Below, piece by piece: positions 11,181 through 20,588 of a stretch of DNA of 64,000 nucleotides. This stretch comes from Enoplolaimus lenunculus. Lineage: Eukaryota > Nematoda > Enoplea > Enoplida > Thoracostomopsidae. The notes under the pieces are model-generated. The model was given only the letters and a program-made list of their open reading frames with translations, was not told where the DNA came from and did not search any database. The stretch is taken from positions 17,183 through 81,182 of the forward strand of contig JASANG010002815.1 in assembly GCA_030248215.1 (NCBI GenBank), given 5' to 3'. A program made the translations under genes and the position numbers. Position 1 is the stretch's first letter, and every line of letters starts with the position of its first letter.

Positions 11181-11965
11181 AATAGGTTGATAGTTACAGG
11201 TTGTGATTAGGGTAGCCAGGTTCTATTTCTACCCGGAATAAACTTTTAATTTTTAGTACAGCCGAGTGGCTTCGTTCGGAAAAATTTTAAACGATGGTAA
11301 TTTTGAGAATTGGAAGAACCTTGAAACAGCCCTTGGATGCCAAATCATAGTTTTTAAGAATTTTTTATGTAAATTTTTATCAAGAATTTTATTTTGAAAG
11401 TCTGGATTTTTGTCAAACTACAGTGTTTTAAGGGTTTTTTGGCAATTTTAAACATCAGTTTTGCTTTTAAATTAAAGTACTTTGGTCACAACAGCATACT
11501 TTAGATTTTTTGAGCTGTTTTGAAAGTTTGAATTGTAATCGAAAAACTACAATTTTACGTCAAAGCAGATTTTTATTATTAGTTATGTGTTGGTGTTTTA
11601 CACGGTCTACTGAACGACCTAGTACTCAATGAGTGAAGTTCAAGTGGGTTTTACCCTTCAAGGAAGACGTAATTTTTGTCTTCTGTAGCTTGTTTTGTGG
11701 TCCTGAAGATAGTTGTTAGTTTTTTGCGTGATCTGCGATATTTTTGGGACATAAGCAAATTTAAGCATTTGTTTCTACAATGGGCTTGAGTTTTAAGTTA
11801 TTTAGATTTATAGGTCGCACGATTCTTATTGTAAGAAGTATAGAGTTTGCGGCTGTGCTTTAGTAATTTGCGGACTTAAGAAATTGTTCTCCAGAGTGCT
11901 GACCGAATTGAATTGAATTGACTTAAGTTCGCAGTGTTACAACAACTAAATGTTTTAAGCTTTAC
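11181..11965. other. AT-rich non-coding stretch downstream of the last recognised host exon
   Basis: No exon, gene or RNA recognised. If the host gene ends nearby, its terminal exon is not visible to me here. Confidence 0.4.
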
Positions 11966-12139
11966 CTTTGCATGTAGGCAAATTTGGATTTAGCCGCCCG
12001 TCTTCTGTGCATGTCAATAGTTTTTCGCCAATTAAAACGTAGCCAACGTTACATGAAAATTTTACTATTTCACCAGATATAATATATCTCGATGTGTTGC
12101 GAACGCCATTGGTAAGATCAGGAACTATGCAGCCAGTCA
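11966..12139 (-). CDS. Sushi/CCP exon (Sushi-2), unit 1 of the modular extracellular gene
   Basis: This single exon encodes a Sushi (complement control protein) module of about 58 residues with the expected four cysteines. The first lies in GCIVPDLTNG, the second in FSCNVGY, the third in LLTCTEDG and the last in NLPTCK. Sushi modules are extracellular beta-sandwich binding domains. On the minus strand the acceptor reads TTGTGTTGCAG before the exon and the donor is AAAG|GTAAAG. Both boundaries are phase 1, so the exon is symmetric (174 bp). It is the most 3' exon I recognise in unit 1, downstream of modules A and B. The open frame runs into the intron and stops there, so that stop is not the protein end. 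Confidence 0.85.
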
Positions 12140-12599
12140 CTGCAACACAAGTTAACGTGCAAACAGCGATTTTCTATTAATAAGTAAACCTACAATTCAA
12201 GTGCTAACTAAGTGTGTCTCATTATTTTACCAAACAAACTACCCCAAATAAATTTAGTGCTCATAGTTAATGCATGTTACTTATACAGGCAACAACCATC
12301 ATATATTGATCATCCCATCTGATTGTTTTAACCACATAGATACTGTATTATTTGGTGGCCAAAGCCTATGCCAAAATCGGTACTTCAAGGTTTAACGGCG
12401 TTTCAAATAAAATTGCCGCCCAGGAAATATGTTTTGAACAACTTTCAGTGAAGCCACGGTTTTTGCAACACTGCTTAACTGGTTTAAGATGCATAGAAAG
12501 TGCCTGTCGAACATTACTAGCAAATTGCCTGTTTTCATAATCTTAAGCCAGTACAAATAAAACCACTCTACTGAAAATACAAAATGAAACATGCTTTAC

Positions 12600-12944
12600 T
12601 GCTGCGGGTTGAAACGCACTGACAAACAGGAATTGCAGCAGTTTTACTCGATGGCACCACAAAATTACAATCCGGTGGATAATTTCGCTCATATTCGACC
12701 ACTTTTCCGAAACCTTCGCATTGCGGACCAGTAAATTTTGCAAACTTTTGATATTCTTCCACGGCTAGCTGCACTGTGTTGTCGTTGAGGGCAATCCGGC
12801 AAGAACGTAAGAAATCATCTGGCGAAAACGTAGAATAGAACTCTTCATTTGACATTAAACATACGCCAGAGTTATGTTTATAACATGCCGTCGAACATGA
12901 TTCGCCAGCATTTCCCACGATCAAATCATATGACACCAAGCCAT
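12600..12944 (-). CDS. Cys-rich module B exon (MGAT5 C-terminal-like), unit 1
   Basis: The exon encodes an 8-cysteine domain of about 115 residues that opens with YDLIVGNAGESCSTAC (C-x3-C-x6-C). Single cysteines follow in SCRIAL, PQCEGF and PDCNF, and it ends with the paired VCQC. The Cys spacing and the closing C-x-C resemble the Cys-rich C-terminal module of MGAT5-type N-acetylglucosaminyltransferases. That is family knowledge recalled by pattern, not a search result. The acceptor is CTACAG and the donor AGCA|GTAAAG. Both are phase 1, so the exon (345 bp) can be skipped or duplicated without a frame change. It lies between module A and Sushi-2. Its function is unknown; a secreted or cell-surface protein is likely. 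Confidence 0.82.
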
Positions 12945-13321
12945 CTGTAGCTAAGTAAAACATATACAATAGAAAGATAGCGCAGCTGTCCATACACCAT
13001 AAATATTAATTAATACTTCATCGTGGTTCCAGTTGCATGTCAAGCAATTTTTTGCGCAATATCCAAATATCAGATATACAGAGTGACATTATTTTAGTAT
13101 GAATAATGTACTATAGAAAGCTGAAGTATTAACTGGCAACGTTTTAAGATTATTTGATTTTTGTAATATTAAACTGCTTGCTTATAATGTGGGTGAAAAC
13201 GTAAATTACAATACAAATATATGATCGTGTGAAAACAAAGACTGCTTGGAACTGAACGTCATAATCAGTTGCTAGAAATACTCCAAATTACAACCTTTTC
13301 ATAACTTATTAAGTAATCTAC

Positions 13322-13657
13322 CTGATGTCCATTTGCAACCACACACGCGCCTCGATGTCAAACGAAAGGGAACAGCAGTGCAGTTAAGATCATTTGCGTG
13401 TAAATGATACGAGTATATCCCGTTGAAAACATCGCAGTAAGGTACTCCATACGGCGGCCGAAACTCGTGCGCGTTCATATTTGGTCGTATAAAGGGCATC
13501 GGATAAAACGCATATTCGCAAGCTTCGCGAACTGTTTTGTTCTGTTGCGCTATTGTCATACCTTCGACGTAATTGTGAAAACTGCAAAACATGTCATGAG
13601 ACGAACAGACCTGGTTGCACGATTGTTCAAGTTTAGTTCCAGCAATTATAATTGTTT
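13322..13657 (-). CDS. Cys-rich module A exon (MGAT5 C-terminal-like), unit 1
   Basis: The exon encodes an 8-cysteine module of 112 residues paralogous to module B. It has IIIAGTKLEQSCNQVC (C-x3-C-x5-C), then cysteines in REACEYAF, PYCDVF and LNCTAV, and a closing SRRVCGC. The acceptor is TGACTTTTTAG and the donor TCAG|GTAGAT, both phase 1, giving a symmetric 336-bp exon. The length is identical to its counterparts at 39977-40312 and 48014-48349, which supports the boundaries. A transposon terminus begins only 46 bp upstream of the acceptor, at 13703. The Sushi-1 exon of this unit is about 22.6 kb upstream, at 36298-36468. Confidence 0.83.
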
Positions 13658-13859
13658 CTAAAAAGTCACTGTTTATAAACCTTTTTGCAGTGTGTAGTAT
13701 TATGCGGGGTTCACGTAACCAGTTGTGCGTTTGGTACCTATTTTGTCACCAACCCATAGCAGGTGATAAATACAATCCATGCGTTAAAGCTAGCTAGCTT
13801 TTACTTACCCATATGGGTATGTTGGAGCTGTAGCTATGGGTAGCTATCCGTTCTTTTGC

Positions 13860-15116
13860 TACCCGTATGGGTTCCTCATGTCTTTTCTATCAACCCATAT
13901 AGAAAGCAATTCATTAACTGTTTTTCTGCAACAATTTTTATGAAAACATTGAAAATAGAAATTTTAAGTATTTCCGTGTTGCTATGATTAAATTTTGAAA
14001 ATTATTGGAGTTAATATCGCGATACAAAATAAATGGCTTCGATAATGCAAAATTACGCGTTTTCACTTAGAATTCATGTTTTAGTATTGCTGTTCGTGTT
14101 ACTGCTAATAGCGTACGCCGTTGTCATAATTTTTTCATACTATGCTTTACGAAGTGACAAAACATTGCAGCTGCTATAAATATATACAGTGTGGATTTTC
14201 AACATTTTACATAGCTAGGGTACAATTTTACGAATGTATTATGAGGGTGGACAAAAATTGTGAGGCATTTTTATAGGGTGTAAACTTGGATTTCGATCAT
14301 GAGTTTTACACGGATAATGTCATACCCTAAAATAAATCGTAAATCGAGGCTTACTACGGAATGTCAACCACCAAATATATAAAAATATATTTATTGAATA
14401 TCAGACAATTTTTTCTCTGCTTGATTCCAAATAGCTGATATATGTATATCCGAGTGGAAGAGATATTTTTGTGTAAGTAAGTTGATTGGTATGTTTAAAT
14501 TTAATGTGTACAGGACTACTGCCAACCGCTAGTCAGGGGGGGGGGGAATTTCAGTGGCTACCCTTCTTTGCCATTTTTGTCCAGAAGTTTCCACCCACTT
14601 TTTTAGATTCTAACATGACTCGCCTCACAGGCTGCAAATCTTCAATAGAACATAACCACCGTTCCAAAATCCTAGCTGCGTTCTTAATATTAACTACTGT
14701 TTTCTCATGTTAACTGGCTGCTGAGAGTAAACCTTGAAATGACACCAGCAAGGTCGTTTACGTTTTTGGATTCTTGGGGGCATACCAGTAGCAAACAAGG
14801 CTGTAGTTGGGCAGGTGGAACCAAGCTAACACAGTCGCTACTATCCAGTGTTTGAAACGTATTATAGGCCTACTTACTTATTGTATATTTAAATGGTAGT
14901 TCTTACATTGACTTTGGTTGTCTTCAACTATATGTATATGTTCTGGAGCTGTATGTTTTCCATGAACATGTGAGCAGCTCGTTAAAATGTAAGCGTACAT
15001 AAACTTGACGTTACTGTTTCATGCAGCGGAGTTTCAAAAATGTATGGATTTTTAGGACCGACTATCTTCTGTCCAAAATTGACAAACCTCGATTATTCGC
15101 CTCCAGATAATTTCTG
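13860..15116. other. Non-coding stretch
   Basis: AT-rich, with a G10 run at about 14537-14546. No gene, RNA or element end recognised beyond the subterminal palindromes of the 13703 terminus. Confidence 0.45.
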
Positions 15117-15425
15117 AAAAATACCGGATCCGCAGGTCAACAAAACTTGCCGGAGCCGGAGGTGAGGTGAAATAAGGAATTCAAACTGTTTCGTTTTTAA
15201 TTTTAGCAAATTTCTGTAATGTGTTGTTAAATTGTTTGGTTTTATGCGTATTTTCTACGAAATGTCAGTATTTTTCTCAAAATGGTACCAAAAGTTTAAA
15301 CGAAACACACGAAAATATATTTTGCAAAACTATGCAAAATCTTACCGCCGAAGTTGCCGGAATCCCCGGCAAAAATTCTACTGACCCGGAGCTCGGTTTT
15401 ATGCCGAAGCCGGAGCTCCGGTAGT
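15117..15425. repeat. CCGGA-rich dispersed repeat, copy 1
   Basis: Related to 16481-16770. Both have AACTTGCCGGAGCCGG near the left and TTTTGCAAAA followed by GCCGGAA and CCGGCAAAAATTCTAC near the right. The ends are GC-rich with CCGGAG words. It is non-coding and unclassified. Confidence 0.6.
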
Positions 15426-15680
15426 TCCCTATTTATTTTCTAAAATGTAGAGTTTTAACGTTTTGCAGTTTTAAATTTGTTTTTATTGACAGGTAACGAT
15501 ATTCACGAACGGTTCGGCTCATAACAAAGTGGCGGAGCCAACGCAGTGTGTCAGCATGAATTCTTTGCCGGATTTGTTTGGGATTACTGAATTCAACTGC
15601 TCCTGATATGAGGCCATATCTGCCAGCTACTTCAGGCACTGATGACTGTGTATCGAATGTTAATCAAGATACAAAATGTT

Positions 15681-15727
15681 GACATATATATATATAATAT
15701 ATATGTATATATATGTATATATATACA
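15681..15727. repeat. AT microsatellite
   Basis: Nearly pure TA/AT dinucleotides with occasional GTATAT interruptions. Confidence 0.9.
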
Positions 15728-15789
15728 TTTAGTAAAACTGTAATGTGACACACACTCTAAGTTTAATATCATTTTGGTACAAGTTTTTA

Positions 15790-16232
15790 TGTGGGGTTGA
15801 CGTCATAACTGGGGCAGCCCGGAACACGTTTTGTCCATGTTGATTCGACGTCAGCCTAAATGTGATCTGAATAGCGGTTGCCGACAAATTGTGAACGTCT
15901 CATAACATTGGTTACAACGACCTGATCTCTAGTAATCATCCTAAACAAATAGCCAAATGTCACGTGATACCACGGGACATTTAACTACAAGACATTCAGG
16001 CTAGTTTACTACAACCTTGTAGACGTTTTCAAGCATGTCATACAATGTTAACGGACAACATTTCGACTATCATATAATATTGCAGTACGAACAGTGAATG
16101 TCACATCAGCATAGTAGACAATTCAATTTTTTTTAATCTGATAGTGGATCAACGTGCAGACAAAATATTACCCGCTGTCGTAATAGGGACAAAACGTGTT
16201 ACAGTCTGCCCCAGTTATAACATGAATCCGCA
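15790..16232. mobile_element. Harbinger-like MITE, family 2
   Basis: The ends are TGTGGGGTTGACGTCATAAC and a complement ending AACATGAATCCGCA, with the conserved CTGGGGCAGC and ACACGTTTTGTCC segments in the terminal repeats. It is flanked by TTA at 15787-15789 and 16233-16235. At 443 bp it has no coding capacity. It belongs to the same family as 27530-28148. Confidence 0.8.
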
Positions 16233-16480
16233 TTAGCATCAATCAATTTTTCCGTTATTTCAGTCCATTCTGTTTTCGAAAAAACCACCTCCTAATGTTT
16301 TGGATGACATTTTTCTGTCTATACTGTTTTGTGTATCGTTCGTTTACTGTGGTTATTATTACATACCAGGCTGCAACCGGAGGTAAAAAACCGGAGCGAA
16401 GGTCAACGAAACCTGCTGGAGCCGGTGAGACGAAATTAGGTAGTAAAAATGATGGTTATCTTCGACTTGGTGGTCCGTGT

Positions 16481-16770
16481 AAATATCAGGGGCGGAAGGT
16501 TATTCGAAGCGACGAAACTTGCCGGAGCCGGGTTCATTAGTTGATTTTAGCCAATATCTGCAATATGAGGTTAATTTGTTTTACGCTAACTTTGCGCAAA
16601 ATTTCGGAATTTTTCCTGAAAATTGTGACAAAAGTAAAACAGAAACGCGCTAAACAGATAAATTTTGCAAAATTTTACTACCGAAAGTGCCGGAACCTCC
16701 GGCAAAAATTCTACCTGAGCCGGAGACCGATTTTCTGCCGTAGCCGGAGGCAGACCTCCTGTTGTACCCT
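16481..16770. repeat. CCGGA-rich dispersed repeat, copy 2
   Basis: Homologous along most of its length to 15117-15425. A further fragment with the same CCGGAG words lies at about 16370-16440. The sequence CAGGGGCGGAAG near 16488 resembles a hAT-type terminus, also seen at 22413, but no 8-bp TSD is evident. Confidence 0.55.
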
Positions 16771-17006
16771 GTTACCGACCTCTACGTTTAATAAAGATTT
16801 TTGAAGCATTAAATGATGGAGCGTGTAGAGACCAAAATGCCCGAAACGAATATTAGTTGTGCATTGATCTGAAGAAAAAAAGAGAAGAAAATTTACTGGT
16901 AACTGGCACAAACATTAATAAAGCAAGGTATAAGAATTACCAAATAGGAAAAACACAATAACGTTTTTGTTGTGCACAATCACAAAACCAACTCAAAATT
17001 TGTGTT

Positions 17007-17932
17007 TCATACTTGAAAAAAAATCACAGCAAACATCGGAATCCTAACGGGTTTGTGTCTTGTATAACTACTGAAGATAACCAAAAATGTCTCTAACCGC
17101 ATTGTAGAACGTATTCTACAAAGGCATCTAAAAATATTTTTCTTCATAAAATTTATGGCCGGTATAAAAAGGCCTGAAAGTGTTTCAATTCGCGATTGCC
17201 AGATTGCATACTGCATATTTTGAACTATGAAATTGAACTGGGTTTGATCATTTTTACGCGGGAGATGCCTACCCAGAATTAAATCACTTAAACTAATGTG
17301 ATTGATTTTTGCAATTGTTTTCAACAAAGGAGACATGTCGTGATATAAGTCGTAAGCTCGTGAGCAATATATAAACACGTAGTATCTCTATTCCTGCCTT
17401 TCGGCACCAGGCACAACACTCTGGTTCCTCAGAGAAGCGGGCTAATCGATGATTTGTAAAAAAACCTTGATGTCTTAATGTAAAATGACAGTTTCTGACA
17501 GAACCTTCTACAAAACTAGCTTTCGCAAAAATCCAAGACTTCGTAATATATTCTTCTGAAACCCCTAAACTCAGGGACCAACTGTTAGTTTTTGGGTCGT
17601 AGTTCCTTTGAAAAGGTTTCTGTAACCCATAAAATACAAATTTCTTTTGGCATTATTTTTCCCAGATCAAACAATTTCCCAAAAATTAACGCAACCGCGC
17701 CATGTCTTTGAAAACCTGATTTTATTACCGCAGTTCTAATTTCCTTATATCATTGTGGAGTTTTGCAGCGTGCAAGCTGGCGAATGGTTAAGGATTGAAC
17801 ATTTTTGTAATGATGGTCGAAACTTCTTCTCCAGCTTAGGGCCTCCTTATGCGTAATTACATGTATGTAAAAAATTAAACGATTCACAAGGCAACGTATA
17901 CTTACGTTTGGAAAACCAATCCCACCTTTCAT
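17007..17932 (-). pseudogene. Frameshifted C-terminal part of LINE ORF2
   Basis: A frame change in a C-run at about 17932 separates the main ORF2 frame (ending YYFYPQ) from its continuation, which starts MKGGIGFPNVS, a motif typical of Tx1/L1 ORF2 just after the thumb. Further pieces follow. One contains KSWIFAKASFVEG and TLRHQGFFTNHRLARF ahead of a CAWC knuckle half. The last runs from about 17378 to 17007 with LSDLILGRHLP and AIWQSRIETL. Together they are the Cys-rich C-terminal domain split by at least two frameshifts. Function in an intact element: RNA binding and second-strand steps are presumed, not shown. Confidence 0.75.
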
Positions 17933-20568
17933 TGGGGGTAAAAATAATATTTCTCTTTTGATTTTGCGAGCCTGAGAAGGAAACCAACAAAGGCAGTGAC
18001 TTTTCGATAAGCCTGTGCTATAAGACTAGCAGGTGGAGTAATTAGCCTTGTCATATAGTTGAGCATGCATAAATAATACAAAGAAACAAAATGAATTCTG
18101 CCGAAAAACGAAATACCATAAGGGGGAATCATTCTAGAAATAGCCTGCAAATTTTCCTCACATTTCGTCCAGTTTGCTGAAAGATCAAAACCCTCTTTGT
18201 CAATCCAAAACCCATAAAGTTTTAAACGATTAACCACATAATTTTTATATTTAATTGGCACATTTCGTTCTGACGGACCCAGCAATAAAATTTTTGTTTT
18301 TGCAGTATTTAACCTACTACCTGAGGCGAGTTTATACTGATCAAACAACTCTATAATTGTATCCATTTCATTCCATGAAGTAACAAACAAACTTGTGTCA
18401 TCGGCGTACCTTGTTATTTTCGTATTAGTACCATGTAATGGAAAACCTCTTAGGAGATCTGTATGTCTGATAAAATTAGCCATTACTTCAGCGGTTATGA
18501 CATAGATGTACGGGGACAACGGACATCCTTGTCTAATCCCCCTGCTCAACATTATTCGTTGGGACAGAAAACCATTGACATTAACCACAGACCTTGCATA
18601 ACCAACTTTATAAATACAACTTGAAAACCCCAAAAAGTTAGGCCCAAAATTCATTTTTTCTAAAACTTTAAAAATAAAGGGCCACTCAACCATATCAAAG
18701 GCTGCTTGATGATCTGATAAAACAATCATTACTTGTTCATCATACTCATTCGAACAATCAATAACACATTTAACATGCATTATACTGTCAAAAATAGTTC
18801 GGCCAGGTATCGCACATGTCTGGTCTGGGTGAACTAACGTAGTCATGACTTTTTCAATTCTACGTGAAAGTATTTTAGCAAAAATTTTATAATCCAAATT
18901 TAGCATAGTTAACGGTCTCCAATTTTCCCTCAAGTCGCGTGCTCCAGATCCCTTATATAACAAAGAAATAACACCATCATAAGCACTAACATTCATTGTA
19001 TTATATGTTAAGAAAAGATTATACATGTCGCATAAAAATGGACTAATAAGCGAACAATACTTCCAATAAAATTCAATTGGAATTTCATCGCGGCCAGGAG
19101 TTTTATTTCCCTTGACCGAGCGTATAGCTAACTCAACTTCTGACACCGTTATGAAACTATCAAGAATTAACTTTTGGGTCTCACACAACGTGGGCAAACC
19201 TGGTGCGCTTAAAAACGAGTGCAGCAATCGGTGGTCTATTCCTTCCGATTGAAATATCGATGCGTACTGTTCTCTGATTTCAAGAAGTATTTCACCTGGG
19301 TCCTCTGAAATGTAACCATTCGATTTGCGAATAGCGTAAATATGTTTTTGTTCCCAATTTTTCCGTTGTTGTGATTTGATCGTTGCTATAGAAGAACGGT
19401 CGTTAACAAAATCATTATAATAAGTATTATGCTTACAGGAGGCTATATAGAAACTATCCATTAATTCTAATTCTAACAACAGTTGTTTTACATATTTTTT
19501 AATAATAATATCATGAGGGTTGGCACATTGTATAATCCGGGCATTCCGTATCCGGAGTTCAAGAGATCTTTTTTGAAGACGTTTAGATGTAGATTCACTT
19601 TTGCCTAACTGGCAGAAATATAATGTAATTTGTTTTTTAAAAATTTCCCATACATTAAAAGGTTCATCCGATTGCTTCAAGAAATTTTCAACAAGAGGTA
19701 TTACAAAATTGTTAACGCACTCATTCGACAGAAGGAGCGTGTTAAGCTTAAAGTAACCAGGACCTCTATTTGCTAGTAATATATCAAACTTCACACGTAC
19801 CAACTTGTGATCACACAAATTAACCGAACGGCATGAACTTCTTGCTTTTTGCACGCAATTAAGAGAGCAATATATTCTATCAATTCTCGATTGTACCAAA
19901 TGTGGTTCGGAAAAATAGGTAAACATATCCCGTTTGTAAGGAGAATTATAACGATATACATCATGTACACTTAAAAGGTCTTTTATCGATAAAAATTCAG
20001 CCAAGCCTACTTGCCTGTCTGCAGAAGCACGAGATCTGTCGAGCTCCACATTTTCAACGAAATTGAAATCACCAAGCATTACATTTATATCCATTTCATA
20101 CCACTTTTGTGAAAATAAAGTCTTTTTAACATTCGTATAAAAATCAATCCTGTTTCGTGAATTAGCCGGAGCATACAAATTTATAACAAAAATAGACGAA
20201 ATTTGTAGCTTAATATATACAGCAATGCATCGGCCGCTAATCAACTCACAGTTACGTAACGATATAACTTGAACTTTTCGGCTTATTAAAAAACTAACTC
20301 CTGATTTTGAAATGTCAATTTCGGCAAACGAGTGGTAAATCAGAAAATGGGAATTACAGATTCTGTCAAACATTTCAGCTTCATTAGGACAACGAAAATG
20401 TGTTTTCTGAAGAGCAACAACATCTAGGTCCTTGATTTTTTCCAGAACGCAAGAAATTTTGCGAAAGTTTGTCAGTCCACTACAATTGAAAGTCCCGAAA
20501 GTTAGAAATGTACAACTTGCAGCCATCAGAAAGACACTGAAAGTGTAAAGTTCGAGCAAGAGATTCAA
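17929..20568 (-). CDS. LINE ORF2: APE endonuclease plus reverse transcriptase
   Basis: Uninterrupted 879-codon frame. The endonuclease (residues about 16-260) shows TFNCSG (26-31), YAPANS, LGDFN (165-169), SRID (227-230) and CDHK (252-255). The usual metal-binding Glu of the LQET box is Lys here (LQKTH, K55), so nicking activity is probably lost. The reverse transcriptase shows KTPGRDEIP, WRPLTMLNLDYKI, a motif A aspartate in LSDHQAAFD, RQGCPLSP and the catalytic YADD (721-724), all intact. The start could be M1 or M15 (MAASCTF); the latter lies directly before the nuclease fold and matches related proteins better. The frame ends early in a C-run, and the true C-terminus continues in another frame (17007-17932). 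In a working element it would perform target-primed reverse transcription in the nucleus. Confidence 0.88.
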   Translation of the reverse strand: MNLLLELYTFSVFLMAASCTFLTFGTFNCSGLTNFRKISCVLEKIKDLDVVALQKTHFRCPNEAEMFDRICNSHFLIYHSFAEIDISKSGVSFLISRKVQVISLRNCELISGRCIAVYIKLQISSIFVINLYAPANSRNRIDFYTNVKKTLFSQKWYEMDINVMLGDFNFVENVELDRSRASADRQVGLAEFLSIKDLLSVHDVYRYNSPYKRDMFTYFSEPHLVQSRIDRIYCSLNCVQKARSSCRSVNLCDHKLVRVKFDILLANRGPGYFKLNTLLLSNECVNNFVIPLVENFLKQSDEPFNVWEIFKKQITLYFCQLGKSESTSKRLQKRSLELRIRNARIIQCANPHDIIIKKYVKQLLLELELMDSFYIASCKHNTYYNDFVNDRSSIATIKSQQRKNWEQKHIYAIRKSNGYISEDPGEILLEIREQYASIFQSEGIDHRLLHSFLSAPGLPTLCETQKLILDSFITVSEVELAIRSVKGNKTPGRDEIPIEFYWKYCSLISPFLCDMYNLFLTYNTMNVSAYDGVISLLYKGSGARDLRENWRPLTMLNLDYKIFAKILSRRIEKVMTTLVHPDQTCAIPGRTIFDSIMHVKCVIDCSNEYDEQVMIVLSDHQAAFDMVEWPFIFKVLEKMNFGPNFLGFSSCIYKVGYARSVVNVNGFLSQRIMLSRGIRQGCPLSPYIYVITAEVMANFIRHTDLLRGFPLHGTNTKITRYADDTSLFVTSWNEMDTIIELFDQYKLASGSRLNTAKTKILLLGPSERNVPIKYKNYVVNRLKLYGFWIDKEGFDLSANWTKCEENLQAISRMIPPYGISFFGRIHFVSLYYLCMLNYMTRLITPPASLIAQAYRKVTAFVGFLLRLAKSKEKYYFYPQ

Positions 20569-20588
20569 TCGAAATTATGTATAGCTTA

